A stretch of DNA of 64,000 nt from a virus. Of the stretch, positions 37,432-45,505 are shown in pieces. A program made the position numbers and the translations under genes. Each line of letters starts with the position of its first letter. Position 1 is the first letter of the stretch. The stretch lies in IMG/VR virus record IMGVR_UViG_3300025097_002022, positions 1 to 64,000 of that record, one strand, 5' to 3'. The notes beneath the pieces are model-generated. The model searched no databases. It had not been told where the DNA came from and saw only the letters and a list, made by a program, of their open reading frames with translations.

Positions 37432-37836
37432 ATGACTTGGTTGACTTTAGTGCTATATTCTAAGAAAGCCTGGGTGTGGTGCAGACATCATTGGAAGATA
37501 CTTGCCATTGCATTGTGGACTCTCGTTGTCTGGTTTGTCTCTCGCGGAAATGTAAAGGCATATAAGAGAGTGCTTGAGGCAACTATTGATAACTATAAGA
37601 AAGAAATTGAAGTTCTCGAAAATAGTCACGCCGATGAAATTGGAAAAAGAAATGAAGCCATTCAAGTTCACAATGAATCTATCGCTAAATTAGAGAGAGA
37701 ATACAAGGGCTCCAAGAATGATCTGACTGTGGAGAAAAGAGCAAGGTATTTAGAGTTGTTAGAAATGCTCAACAAAGATCCCAAGTCGGCAAACGAGGCA
37801 ATAGAGAAAGAGTTCGGATTCAAACATGTTGACTAA
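37432..37836 (+). CDS. Probable inner-membrane spanin (134 aa)
   Basis: One N-terminal membrane span at about residues 23-39 (KILAIALWTLVVWFVS) is followed by a long charged coiled coil (residues ~45-115, rich in E, K, N). This matches inner-membrane spanins of Rz type, whose periplasmic coiled coil drives fusion of inner and outer membranes at lysis. It starts immediately after the stop of the holin-like gene and overlaps the next gene, a secreted coiled-coil protein, by 11 bases, as spanin pairs often do. Confidence 0.6.
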   Translation: MTWLTLVLYSKKAWVWCRHHWKILAIALWTLVVWFVSRGNVKAYKRVLEATIDNYKKEIEVLENSHADEIGKRNEAIQVHNESIAKLEREYKGSKNDLTVEKRARYLELLEMLNKDPKSANEAIEKEFGFKHVD

Positions 37837-38284
37837 GTTAACCGCACAGTTGCTAACAATTAGTTTGCTCTTCCCAGCTACTATTTTTGCCCAAGAGGTG
37901 GAAGATGCAAAGAAATATACCCATCTTCAGGAAGGCGAAGTAGCCCCGTTTTCGGGGACACTGTTCAGTCCTGCTGCAACCGCGCAACTAATAGCCGAGC
38001 ATCAATACTCTATGTCCGATTGCGACTTGAGGGTTGAATACGAAGTTTCAAAAGCGAGAGCGGGACTACAGTTGGAAATCGATAGCCTGCAGATAAGCTA
38101 TGATGCTCTCGATGAGCGCCATAAGTTGCTAATGGATATCAAGAACGGTGAGATAGAGACATATAGAGAAATGGCACTTAAGCAGCCGAACAAGAATAAC
38201 AACTGGTGGATGACAGGTGGTATCATCATCGGAATCGGGTTGTCTCTTGGGACATTCTATGCCGTTACGGAGATCCCAAAATGA
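37826..38284 (+). CDS. Secreted coiled-coil protein with C-terminal membrane span, spanin-like (152 aa)
   Basis: Residues 1-22 look like a cleavable signal peptide (LLTISLLFPATIFA, then QE), with no lipobox cysteine. Residues ~65-115 are a heptad-like charged helix, and residues ~128-147 (WMTGGIIIGIGLSLGTFYAV) are a strong membrane span near the C-terminus. The partner gene just upstream encodes an N-terminally anchored coiled coil, so the two may bridge the envelope as an unusual spanin pair; a classical outer-membrane spanin would instead be a lipoprotein. The stop overlaps the next ATG (ATGA). Confidence 0.55.
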   Translation: MLTKLTAQLLTISLLFPATIFAQEVEDAKKYTHLQEGEVAPFSGTLFSPAATAQLIAEHQYSMSDCDLRVEYEVSKARAGLQLEIDSLQISYDALDERHKLLMDIKNGEIETYREMALKQPNKNNNWWMTGGIIIGIGLSLGTFYAVTEIPK

Positions 38285-38673
38285 GTGATGCAAAAGAAGA
38301 TCCAGATTACGCTCTAAAAATAGAGAAGGCGATAATTGACAAGTTTGGAGCGGACGCTGTCCAGCATCCAGCGAAGAATTGGACTCCCGAAAAGGAGAAA
38401 GAATATATCGAAGAACTCAAAAAGTTAACAGAGAAAATGAACAAACTATCAGAAAAGACTGAAAAGATAGAAGTTCGGGGCGTTTTGATATCAAAAAAAC
38501 TACTTAATAAAGATAGCAATAGAGTTTGTTCGGTTTGCGATGTCTACTCTTTTAATACGAGGGATGATGTTTATGTAAATAAATATTCTTGTTGTTACGA
38601 GTGTTACATTCAATGGGTTGATGGGCGAGAAGAGCGTTGGGCAACCGGCTGGCGCCCCAATAAAGGAAAATAA
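38281..38673 (+). CDS. Small zinc-ribbon protein of unknown function (130 aa)
   Basis: Start at ATG 38281, overlapping the previous stop as ATGA. The N-terminal 70 residues are helical and very charged. Residues ~82-107 contain CSVC and CCYEC pairs, a likely zinc ribbon, followed by WVDGREERWATGWRP, a tail I associate with uncharacterised small phage proteins. DNA or protein binding is possible, but nothing shows which. Confidence 0.65.
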   Translation: MSDAKEDPDYALKIEKAIIDKFGADAVQHPAKNWTPEKEKEYIEELKKLTEKMNKLSEKTEKIEVRGVLISKKLLNKDSNRVCSVCDVYSFNTRDDVYVNKYSCCYECYIQWVDGREERWATGWRPNKGK

Positions 38674-38677
38674 ACAA

Positions 38678-39190
38678 ATGGCAACAGTTTTAGATATCGT
38701 AAGGGGAATTTCCCAAGCAGCGGCAAATGCAAGAGACGGAGCACATGACGAGAATCAAGTTCCAGAAGGCGAAACGAAAAAAGTCGGATTAAAAAGAGAA
38801 GAAGGGGATGCTATAATCGACTCTCGTGTGATTGACGGTTTCGGCGTAAACATTTCCGGAGACTTGCTTTGTATTAATTACCAAAGCGATATTAAGCTCA
38901 AAGATGTCTATGGCGGCGACATTGAGACAGAAGTCGAAGAGATGATAGAGAACGTTGCAGGCTTCCTAAAGAAGGAATATAAGAAATTGACAGGAGATGC
39001 CCTTTCTCTAAAAGCAGACGGCAACGTAGAGGTAATGGTTCAAAATACTTCTAAAGTCCGCGCTTTCGTTAATGGTAAAAGATACTATAAGGTTGGAAAT
39101 CTTAGCGACGTAATTCCCGTCGGCGAGCCTTCTGAGGATCGTTTGGATAAATCAATTCGCGACTTCTTGTCTCTCGGAAAAAATAAGTGA
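38678..39190 (+). CDS. Conserved-type phage protein upstream of terminase (170 aa)
   Basis: Start at ATG 38678 with AAAGGA ten bases upstream. The N-terminal 40 residues are helical and polar, and the rest is alpha/beta, with GFGVNISGDLLCINYQSD, a helix EVEEMIENVAGFLKKEYKKL and VRAFVNGKRYYKVGNL. It sits in the slot usually held by the small terminase subunit, but I see no DNA-binding helix-turn-helix, so I do not call it TerS. Confidence 0.65.
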   Translation: MATVLDIVRGISQAAANARDGAHDENQVPEGETKKVGLKREEGDAIIDSRVIDGFGVNISGDLLCINYQSDIKLKDVYGGDIETEVEEMIENVAGFLKKEYKKLTGDALSLKADGNVEVMVQNTSKVRAFVNGKRYYKVGNLSDVIPVGEPSEDRLDKSIRDFLSLGKNK

Positions 39191-39194
39191 TTGG

Positions 39195-40784
39195 ATGTCG
39201 TTTGAACTCACTAAACAAGAAATATTAAAAGAGATTCTGAAGAGCGGAAAAGATCCAGGATACTTCATTAACAATTATGCGAGAATCGCCCATCCTCTAA
39301 AGGGCTTGATTCCGTTCAAACTATATCCGTTCCAAGAAGAACTATTAAAAGATTTCAATGATCATCGTTTCAATGTAATTTTGAAAGCGAGGCAGCTAGG
39401 GATATCCACAACAACTGCAGCATATGTTGTGTGGATGATGATGTTTCATAGAAACAAGAATATCCTTGTCATTGCAACCAAGTTCCAGACAGCGGCAAAC
39501 CTTGTTAAGAAAGTAAAACATATAATTAAGAATCTCCCGCCGTGGATGCAGATAGCCAATATCACAATTGACAACCGCGCCTCATTCGTCCTATCGAATG
39601 GTTCCGAGATCAAGGCGTCTTCAACAACCGCAGACGCTGGTCGTTCCGAAGCCCTATCTCTGCTCGTCATCGATGAGGCAGCACATGTCGAAGGGCTTGA
39701 CGAATTGTGGACGGGCTTGTATCCTACGTTGTCAACAGGTGGACGCTGTATTGCACTGAGCACTCCAAACGGTGTTGGAAACTGGTTCCATCAAATTTAT
39801 TCCGACTCAGAACAGGGGCAGAATGATTTCTTTCCAACAATACTTCAGTGGGATGTTCATCCCGATAGAGACAGAGCTTGGTTTGAAAAAGAAACAAAGA
39901 ACATGTCTCAACGCCAAATCGCCCAAGAACTTCAGTGTAATTTCAATATGTCCGGTGAGACATTGGTGCATCCGGAAGATTTGGAATGGATAGAATCTCA
40001 AATAAGGGAGCCGAAATATCGAGTCGGATTTGATCGTAACTTTTGGATTTGGGAAAAGGCTCAGCAAGATGCTAACTACCTTTTGAGTGCAGATGTAGCC
40101 CGAGGAGATGGAAAGGACAGTTCCACCCTCCATGTTTTAAAACTGGAAACAATGGAAATAGTTGCAGAATATCAAGGCAAGCCAACTCTCGATGCCTATG
40201 CGGACATGCTAAACGGAATCGGAAAAGACTATAATAACGGAATGATAGTCGTAGAAAACAACTCAGTTGGATATGCAGTATTAACAAAATTGCAAGAATT
40301 GGGGTATAATAACATATACTTTTCAGTCAAGTCAACACATGAGTATGTATCACAAATACAGGGTGAAAACATGTCCAACGCCATCGCTGGCTTTTCGACA
40401 ACATCTAAAACTCGTCCGTTGATTATCGCAAAGTTGGAAGAATTCATTAGAAATAAACTAATTACTATATATTCATCAAGAACTCTTAATGAGTTGAAGA
40501 CCTTTATTTGGAATAACGGACGCCCCGAGGCTATGAGAAGTTACAATGATGACTTGACAATGGCACTCGCAATCGGCTGCTGGGTAAGGGATACGGCATT
40601 TGAGGTAGGGAAGTTGGAACAGCAGTATCGAGAATCCTTTGTTAATTCAATGTTTGTCGCATCGACAAAATTGAATACTCAAATAAGAGGGCAAGAGGGG
40701 CATAGTAATAGTATGAGTTTAAAAGACGAAGAACAAAAAGCAATCCAGATAGCTCAACAATTTGGTTGGTTATACAAGGGATAA
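39195..40784 (+). CDS. 17: Terminase large subunit, gp17-like
   Basis: The DNA-packaging motor ATPase/nuclease (529 aa; T4 gp17 is 610). The nucleotide-binding loop reads ILKARQLGIST (residues 62-72), a deviant Walker A without the usual GK(S/T); Walker B is LLVIDEAAH (156-164), followed by a coupling motif LSTPNG. The C-terminal RNase H-like nuclease has SADVARGDGKDSS (Asp300), IVVENNS and YNDDLTMAL, giving the expected acidic triad. The motor docks on the portal, encoded three bases downstream. The ribosome-binding site before its ATG is weak. Confidence 0.93.
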   Translation: MSFELTKQEILKEILKSGKDPGYFINNYARIAHPLKGLIPFKLYPFQEELLKDFNDHRFNVILKARQLGISTTTAAYVVWMMMFHRNKNILVIATKFQTAANLVKKVKHIIKNLPPWMQIANITIDNRASFVLSNGSEIKASSTTADAGRSEALSLLVIDEAAHVEGLDELWTGLYPTLSTGGRCIALSTPNGVGNWFHQIYSDSEQGQNDFFPTILQWDVHPDRDRAWFEKETKNMSQRQIAQELQCNFNMSGETLVHPEDLEWIESQIREPKYRVGFDRNFWIWEKAQQDANYLLSADVARGDGKDSSTLHVLKLETMEIVAEYQGKPTLDAYADMLNGIGKDYNNGMIVVENNSVGYAVLTKLQELGYNNIYFSVKSTHEYVSQIQGENMSNAIAGFSTTSKTRPLIIAKLEEFIRNKLITIYSSRTLNELKTFIWNNGRPEAMRSYNDDLTMALAIGCWVRDTAFEVGKLEQQYRESFVNSMFVASTKLNTQIRGQEGHSNSMSLKDEEQKAIQIAQQFGWLYKG

Positions 40785-40787
40785 AAC

Positions 40788-42701
40788 ATGGCAAAAAAGA
40801 ACAATCCAAAAAATAATGATTCCGCTCTCTTCAGGCAGTTAACTCGCCTGTTATCCGGACCACTTGTCAACTATAGAACGCAGACGAGCAGAAAGCTCTC
40901 CCGTGTTCAGTTGGACAAATTTAAGTTTCAGTCTGCATCTGGATTAAATTTCAAGAAGGCAAATTACAATCCATTCGAGCAACTCAGCACCGCTATTATG
41001 GCGAACCAAATGCGTGCCGAGCGCTACCAAGACTTCGAACAAATGGAGTACACTCCCGAGATTGCCTCCGCTCTTGACATTTATGCAGACGAGATGACAA
41101 CCTCATCAGACTTGCAACCCCTTCTGTCAATCAAGTGTCCAAATGAGGAGATCAAGTCAGTTCTTGCTGAACTCTATCAAACTGTTTTAAATATCGAGTT
41201 CAACTTGTTCGGCTGGTGCCGCACGATGTGTAAGTATGGAGATTTCTTTCTCTATCTTGATATCGACGAAAGACTCGGAGTGCAATCCGTTGTTGGACTT
41301 CCAACTCACGAGATTGAGCGACTTGAAGGTGAAGACAAGACAAATCCAAAATATATTCAGTTTCAATGGAACTCTGGCGGACTTACATTTGAAAACTGGC
41401 AAATCGGACATTTCCGAATTCTCGGGAACGACAAATACGCTCCCTATGGGACATCTGTCCTCGAACCCGCCCGTCGTATCTTCCGCCAACTTATCCTACT
41501 CGAAGACGCTATGATGGCGTATCGTATTGTTAGGGCACCAGAACGCCGCGTATTCTACATTGATGTCGGAAATGTATCCCCATCAGATGTAGAGCAGTAC
41601 ATGCAGAAAGTAATGACGCAGATGAAGCGCAACCAAGTTGTCGATTCATCTACCGGAAGAGTTGATCTACGATATAATCCAATGTCAACCGAGGAGGACT
41701 ATTTCATTCCCGTCCGAGGTGGAGTGTCATCTAAAATTGATACCTTGGCTGGAGGTTCTTATACTGGAGACATCGACGATGTCAAGTACTTGAGAGACAA
41801 GCTGTTCTCAGCACTTAAGGTTCCCGCCTCCTATCTCTCTCGCTCAGAGGGCGCAGAAGAAGACAAAACAACTCTTGCTCAGAAAGACATTCGATTCGCC
41901 AGAACGATTCAAAGACTTCAAAGATCAGTTCTCGCCGAGTTGGAGAAGATTGGTATTATTCACTTATACACTCTCGGATACAAAGGAGCAGATTTAATTA
42001 GCTTTAAGCTATCCCTGAACAATCCATCTAAAATCGCGGAACTCCAAGAGTTGGAGCACTGGAACACCAAGTTCGACATCGCCGCGTCGGCAACAGATGG
42101 ATTCTTCTCCCGTCGCTGGGTTGCCGACAACATCTTTAACCTATCAGAAGAAGAATTCCTACGCAACCAAAGAGAGATGTTCTACGACAGAAAGCTTGAC
42201 GCCGAACTCGAAGCAGTCGCTGCCGCAACCGAAGCAGAAGGCGGCGGAGGTGCCGACTTAGGCGGAGACTTGGGCGCCGATTTGGGCGGAGACTTAGGCG
42301 GAGACTTAGGTGGGGAAGAGGATTTTGAAGACACAAATATTGCAGATGATGTAACTGCCGGAGATGAAGATCCACTCCTCGCCGCACCTGGAAAGAGAGA
42401 TGACCGCCGAACGGGACAAAGTGGTCCAAGAAAACGACGCACTCGAAGTAAAGCACGAGGCGTAGAAGTAAATACTCCTCGAAAGAATAACCCAGGAGGA
42501 GTGGGATACGAAACTTTACACCACCTATCTTCTGCCAGTGGAGAGTTTAGGAACGCTGGACTTTTTCAAGAAGAGGTTGATTTGGTTGATAAAGTTGAAG
42601 AAAGAAAGTTATTCGAGGTGAAACAGGAGATTAAGAAACTAATTACAGAGCTAGATAATAGCAAGTTAGGTGGAACAGATGAAAAGAAACAAGCACAATA
42701 A
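40788..42701 (+). CDS. 20: Portal protein, gp20-like
   Basis: At 637 aa it is longer than T4 gp20 (524 aa). The core (NQMRAERYQDFEQMEYTPEIASALDIYADEMTT, FGWCRTMCKYGDFF, PASYLSRSEGAEEDKTTLAQKDIRFARTIQRLQ) is the typical T4-type portal, the dodecameric ring through which DNA enters the head. The extra length lies after residue ~480, where a Gly/Asp/Leu-rich repeat (LGGDLGADLGGD) leads into a Lys/Arg-rich stretch (RKRRTRSKARG). AAGGGA lies before the ATG. The gene's 3' end overlaps the next start by 23 bases. Confidence 0.92.
   Translation: MAKKNNPKNNDSALFRQLTRLLSGPLVNYRTQTSRKLSRVQLDKFKFQSASGLNFKKANYNPFEQLSTAIMANQMRAERYQDFEQMEYTPEIASALDIYADEMTTSSDLQPLLSIKCPNEEIKSVLAELYQTVLNIEFNLFGWCRTMCKYGDFFLYLDIDERLGVQSVVGLPTHEIERLEGEDKTNPKYIQFQWNSGGLTFENWQIGHFRILGNDKYAPYGTSVLEPARRIFRQLILLEDAMMAYRIVRAPERRVFYIDVGNVSPSDVEQYMQKVMTQMKRNQVVDSSTGRVDLRYNPMSTEEDYFIPVRGGVSSKIDTLAGGSYTGDIDDVKYLRDKLFSALKVPASYLSRSEGAEEDKTTLAQKDIRFARTIQRLQRSVLAELEKIGIIHLYTLGYKGADLISFKLSLNNPSKIAELQELEHWNTKFDIAASATDGFFSRRWVADNIFNLSEEEFLRNQREMFYDRKLDAELEAVAAATEAEGGGGADLGGDLGADLGGDLGGDLGGEEDFEDTNIADDVTAGDEDPLLAAPGKRDDRRTGQSGPRKRRTRSKARGVEVNTPRKNNPGGVGYETLHHLSSASGEFRNAGLFQEEVDLVDKVEERKLFEVKQEIKKLITELDNSKLGGTDEKKQAQ
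42241..42320 (+). repeat. Degenerate Gly/Asp-coding repeat in the portal gene
   Basis: Units of 12-15 bases of the form GACTTAGGCGGA recur about five times, encoding (A)DLGG blocks. The acidic, flexible run is absent from the ordinary portal core and lies in the extended C-terminal part. Confidence 0.75.
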
Positions 42702-43515
42702 GAAAAGAAACACTGCCTTTTTATATGAGGCGCTCGTCAGAGAGATAACTAAAGCGGTTGTTTCCGGAGACAAATCCGCAAAAAAGACTGCAGTGATGAT
42801 ATTGAAAGAATCATTTTCTCCTCGAACAATTTTGTCAAAAGAGTTGGAGTTATTCAATGCGCTTCTCGAAACAAATGATTTAGACACCCTGACGGCGGAA
42901 AAGTTAACATTTCAAGTCCGACAAGCCCACTCTGCAATGAATTCCGACGAGATTCATGAAGCACAGAGTCATTTAATAAATCGAATCAATCGAGAACTTT
43001 CATCTGGAGTTTTTGGAAACTTTGTTCCAAATTACAAGAACATCGCAACTGTCGCACAGCTATTTGGATCAGACTCGGATGTCACGAGTGTTAAATCCGC
43101 CGTCCTTCTTGAACAGGAGATTGTTTCATCTCTGACTTTGAAATCTGCAGTCAAAGAAGAGAAGACGATGAAACCAATCGATAACTTAGTGTTCAACACT
43201 TTTGTATCTAAATATAACGAAACATACTCCAGCGGAATTTTAAGCGAACAGAAAGAATTGCTTAATAGATATATTTTATCATTTTCCGATAACGGAGTGG
43301 ATGTAAGTATTTATCTTAATGAAGAGTTGGGAAGACTTCACGATGTTTTGAGAGCTTCTCTTGAGTCAGAAGAAATTGTGTCCGACAAGAGTATGGTGGA
43401 ATCAACAAGAGAGGTTTTGCTAATGATTAATGGATTCAGAGAGACGCCAGTTGACAAGGCACTAATTGAGAAGGTTTTAAAGATTCAAAACTTAGCTCAC
43501 GAGATTCAGATGTAA
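42679..43515 (+). CDS. Head-cluster protein of unknown function (278 aa)
   Basis: I use ATG 42679, which has AGGTGG about seven bases upstream, over the in-frame GTG at 42670. The protein opens with a basic run (MKRNKHNKKRN) and is then nearly all helical, with repeated charged amphipathic segments. Between portal and prohead protease, T4 carries small prohead core genes (67, 68), so a core or scaffold-associated role is possible, but the size differs and I see no clear similarity. Confidence 0.7.
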   Translation: MKRNKHNKKRNTAFLYEALVREITKAVVSGDKSAKKTAVMILKESFSPRTILSKELELFNALLETNDLDTLTAEKLTFQVRQAHSAMNSDEIHEAQSHLINRINRELSSGVFGNFVPNYKNIATVAQLFGSDSDVTSVKSAVLLEQEIVSSLTLKSAVKEEKTMKPIDNLVFNTFVSKYNETYSSGILSEQKELLNRYILSFSDNGVDVSIYLNEELGRLHDVLRASLESEEIVSDKSMVESTREVLLMINGFRETPVDKALIEKVLKIQNLAHEIQM

Positions 43516-44054
43516 TGAGTATCAAAGTAACTATCCCACATGTCAAGAACAAACTCGGAATAAAAGAAGATATAAGTCTTGATGTTCGCAAGACACTTGG
43601 AAATCAGTTGGTTGTATTTGATCACCCTGATGTTGATATCGTGATATATCCCGAGAGCAAAAAGATTCTTGCCCTCGCAAAGCATATTACGAATGAAGAA
43701 GTTTACGACACTCAGGATAGGTTGTTTCTTCTCCTAAGAACCGAAGGGCTTATTGAACCAGAGAGCGTCCGTTCAGGGTATGTTTATGGCTCCATGGAGG
43801 CTCAAATGTTTCTGAACGAAGAAATTGACATGGTTCAGGCAGCGCTTTATAGTATCAACAAGTTCATTATCGAAGAGAAGCCATACTTCGAACACATCGA
43901 AGAGTTTGAGAGAGCAGTGAACGACTATCTAACAGAACCAGAAAGCAGCGACTCAACCGAACTAGGCGAAGTCCCTCAAGAGCCAGTCAAGGGTTCCATC
44001 CGTCCAGGCTGGATACGAGGTCCATACGGCATGAGTATAATGAATCGGAACTAA
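43515..44054 (+). CDS. Head-cluster protein of unknown function (179 aa)
   Basis: Overlaps the previous stop by one base (TAATG). The N-terminal 80 residues are alpha/beta (DIVIYPESKKILALAKHI), followed by helices (MVQAALYSINKFIIEE) and a Pro/Gly-rich C-terminus ending RPGWIRGPYGMSIMNRN. The position within the portal-protease interval suggests a head-assembly function. Nothing more specific can be supported. Confidence 0.68.
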   Translation: MSIKVTIPHVKNKLGIKEDISLDVRKTLGNQLVVFDHPDVDIVIYPESKKILALAKHITNEEVYDTQDRLFLLLRTEGLIEPESVRSGYVYGSMEAQMFLNEEIDMVQAALYSINKFIIEEKPYFEHIEEFERAVNDYLTEPESSDSTELGEVPQEPVKGSIRPGWIRGPYGMSIMNRN

Positions 44055-44055
44055 T

Positions 44056-44355
44056 GTGGAACTCATCTACTTCGTTCTTGCCTCATTTGGCTTAACACAG
44101 ATTCTTGCCTACGGCACAATATTTGACTCCATCCGTCCGACAAAGGGAAAGATAGGAGAACTATTCCAATGTTCAATGTGTTTAGGCACTTGGGTGGGAG
44201 CGTTTTTGTTCGGCATAAATGCTTTCACAGAACTATTTACATTTGACTATAATATCGCCAACCTGTTGATATTGAGTTCATTATCGTCTGGGACATCTTA
44301 TGTTCTGGATAAAATGATTTCAGACGACGGAATACAAATAGGGAAGAACAAATGA
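44056..44355 (+). CDS. DUF1360-like small membrane protein (99 aa)
   Basis: GTG start one base after the previous stop. It has two or three hydrophobic helices (ELIYFVLASFGLTQILAYG, TWVGAFLFGINAFTELF, ANLLILSSLSSGTSYVL) and the motif FQCSMCLGTWVGAFLFG, the C--C-G-W-G pattern of DUF1360 family proteins found in bacteria and phages. The role of the family is unknown to me. A membrane protein here could tether the prohead initiation complex to the inner membrane, where T4 proheads form; that is speculation. Confidence 0.75.
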   Translation: MELIYFVLASFGLTQILAYGTIFDSIRPTKGKIGELFQCSMCLGTWVGAFLFGINAFTELFTFDYNIANLLILSSLSSGTSYVLDKMISDDGIQIGKNK

Positions 44356-44414
44356 ATAATTGGACAGATAGATGGATGTTGCAACCAGTAAGGCGATGCT
44401 GCAAAGGCAGTTGA
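44352..44414 (+). CDS. Possible 20-aa leader peptide before the protease gene
   Basis: The ATG overlaps the previous stop as ATGA and opens a 20-codon frame (MNNWTDRWMLQPVRRCCKGS) that ends inside a structured region just before gene 21. It contains two Trp and two adjacent Cys codons. It may simply be chance; the overlap and its place beside alternative hairpins are the only support. Confidence 0.3.
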   Translation: MNNWTDRWMLQPVRRCCKGS

Positions 44415-44440
44415 CTCACGCTGGTAACGCCAGCATAGGA
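44396..44440 (+). promoter_or_regulatory. Alternative hairpins in the leader of the protease gene
   Basis: Three pairings compete: CTGC (44399-44402) with GCAG (44407-44410); GCTGG (44420-44424) with CCAGC (44430-44434); and ATGCTG (44396-44401) with CAGCAT (44431-44436). The last excludes the other two. The ribosome-binding site AGGA (44437-44440) directly follows. This is an attenuator-like arrangement that could tune protease translation. Confidence 0.35.
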
Positions 44441-44447
44441 AAATAAA

Positions 44448-45053
44448 ATGAGTGATAAACTACTAATAACCGAATACTACTCGCTTTGCGAAGGTGGAGT
44501 CTGTCAAGACTACCTAACTGAAAACGAGAAACGCATGGTTCGTGAGGACGGAGCAATGTTTTTGACAGGTGTGATGCAAAGAGCAAACACCAAAAACGGA
44601 AACGGCAGACGCTACCCTTACAGCATCCTTGAACGAGAGATGAACAACTATCAGAAACTCATTAAAGAGCGCAGAGCATTAGGCGAACTCGATCACCCCG
44701 ACCAAGCAGTCATTAACCTCGCCAACGCATCACACTTAGTCGTAGAGGCTTGGTGGGAAGGTAACGATGTTATGGGCAAAATCCAAATTCTGAAAACGCC
44801 ATCAGGAATGATACTCCGCTCATTGGTTGAGTCTGGCGTAACTCTCGGCATATCATCGAGAGGAATGGGTTCAGTAACAGAAACCGCCGATGGCACCATC
44901 GTTGAAGACGACTTCAACCTTGTATGCTACGACATGGTTTCCGAACCATCTACAACAGGAGCGTTTATGATGAAAGAGGGCAAGGAGCCCAACATCATAA
45001 CCAAAGCAGATAGAATAAACCGAGCGTTGAATGACGTATTGAGGGATAAGTGA
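44448..45053 (+). CDS. 21: Prohead maturation protease, gp21-like
   Basis: At 201 aa it is close to T4 gp21 (212 aa). It has the family pattern of phage prohead serine proteases: FLTGVMQRANTKNGNGRRYP near residues 38-57, ALGELDHPD with the probable catalytic His83, and LGISSRGMGSV with the probable catalytic Ser136/137. The enzyme removes the scaffold and trims capsid proteins inside the prohead. AGGA lies seven bases upstream of the ATG. The end of the gene overlaps the next start by four bases (GTGA). Confidence 0.92.
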   Translation: MSDKLLITEYYSLCEGGVCQDYLTENEKRMVREDGAMFLTGVMQRANTKNGNGRRYPYSILEREMNNYQKLIKERRALGELDHPDQAVINLANASHLVVEAWWEGNDVMGKIQILKTPSGMILRSLVESGVTLGISSRGMGSVTETADGTIVEDDFNLVCYDMVSEPSTTGAFMMKEGKEPNIITKADRINRALNDVLRDK

Positions 45054-45496
45054 AGAAATCAGAACTAAAAACAGTCTTACGTCCATTGATAAAAGAGTGC
45101 GTAAAAGAAGTAATATTTGAAGATGGCGTCCTGTCCGGAATAATTTCAGAAGTGGTTCAAGGCTTGGGTAGTAAGTCACTTATAGAATCAAAACAATCTG
45201 CTTCCCCCACGACACAGACATCACAACGAAATGATGCAGAAGAAGCACGACAACAACAGCTTGCCAAAATCAAAGCAATGGAAAAAGCGAAAGAAACTCG
45301 AAAGAAGATGCTCGATGCCATAGGCAAAGACGCCTTCGGCGGAGTTGATTTGTTCGAGGGCACCACTCCCGCCAAAGCATCAGTTGAGTCAAAGCAGGGA
45401 GACCCTCTTTCAGGAGTTTCTCCAAGTGACGCCGGCGTTGATATAAGTAATTTATTCGGAGGTGTTAATAAAACTTGGCATCGCCACAACAAATAA
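45050..45496 (+). CDS. Head-cluster protein of unknown function (148 aa)
   Basis: GTG start overlapping the protease stop. The N-terminus (KSELKTVLRPLIKECVKEVIFEDGVLSGIISEVVQG) is a segment I associate with T4-like phages, followed by a charged helix rich in Q, A, E and K (residues ~60-90) and a Pro/Ser/Gly-rich tail. Coupling to the protease gene suggests a prohead core component. The function is not known. Confidence 0.65.
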   Translation: MKKSELKTVLRPLIKECVKEVIFEDGVLSGIISEVVQGLGSKSLIESKQSASPTTQTSQRNDAEEARQQQLAKIKAMEKAKETRKKMLDAIGKDAFGGVDLFEGTTPAKASVESKQGDPLSGVSPSDAGVDISNLFGGVNKTWHRHNK

Positions 45497-45505
45497 GAGA
45501 AGACA

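Noticed and set aside
38206-38280. Longer N-terminus for the zinc-ribbon gene
   Set aside because: The added residues are the out-of-frame reading of the upstream spanin-like gene's membrane segment; ATG 38281 overlaps the stop as ATGA, as elsewhere here.
44352-44447. tRNA or other stable RNA in the gap before the protease gene
   Set aside because: There are short hairpins but no acceptor stem, anticodon arm or T-arm consensus. A leader structure fits better.
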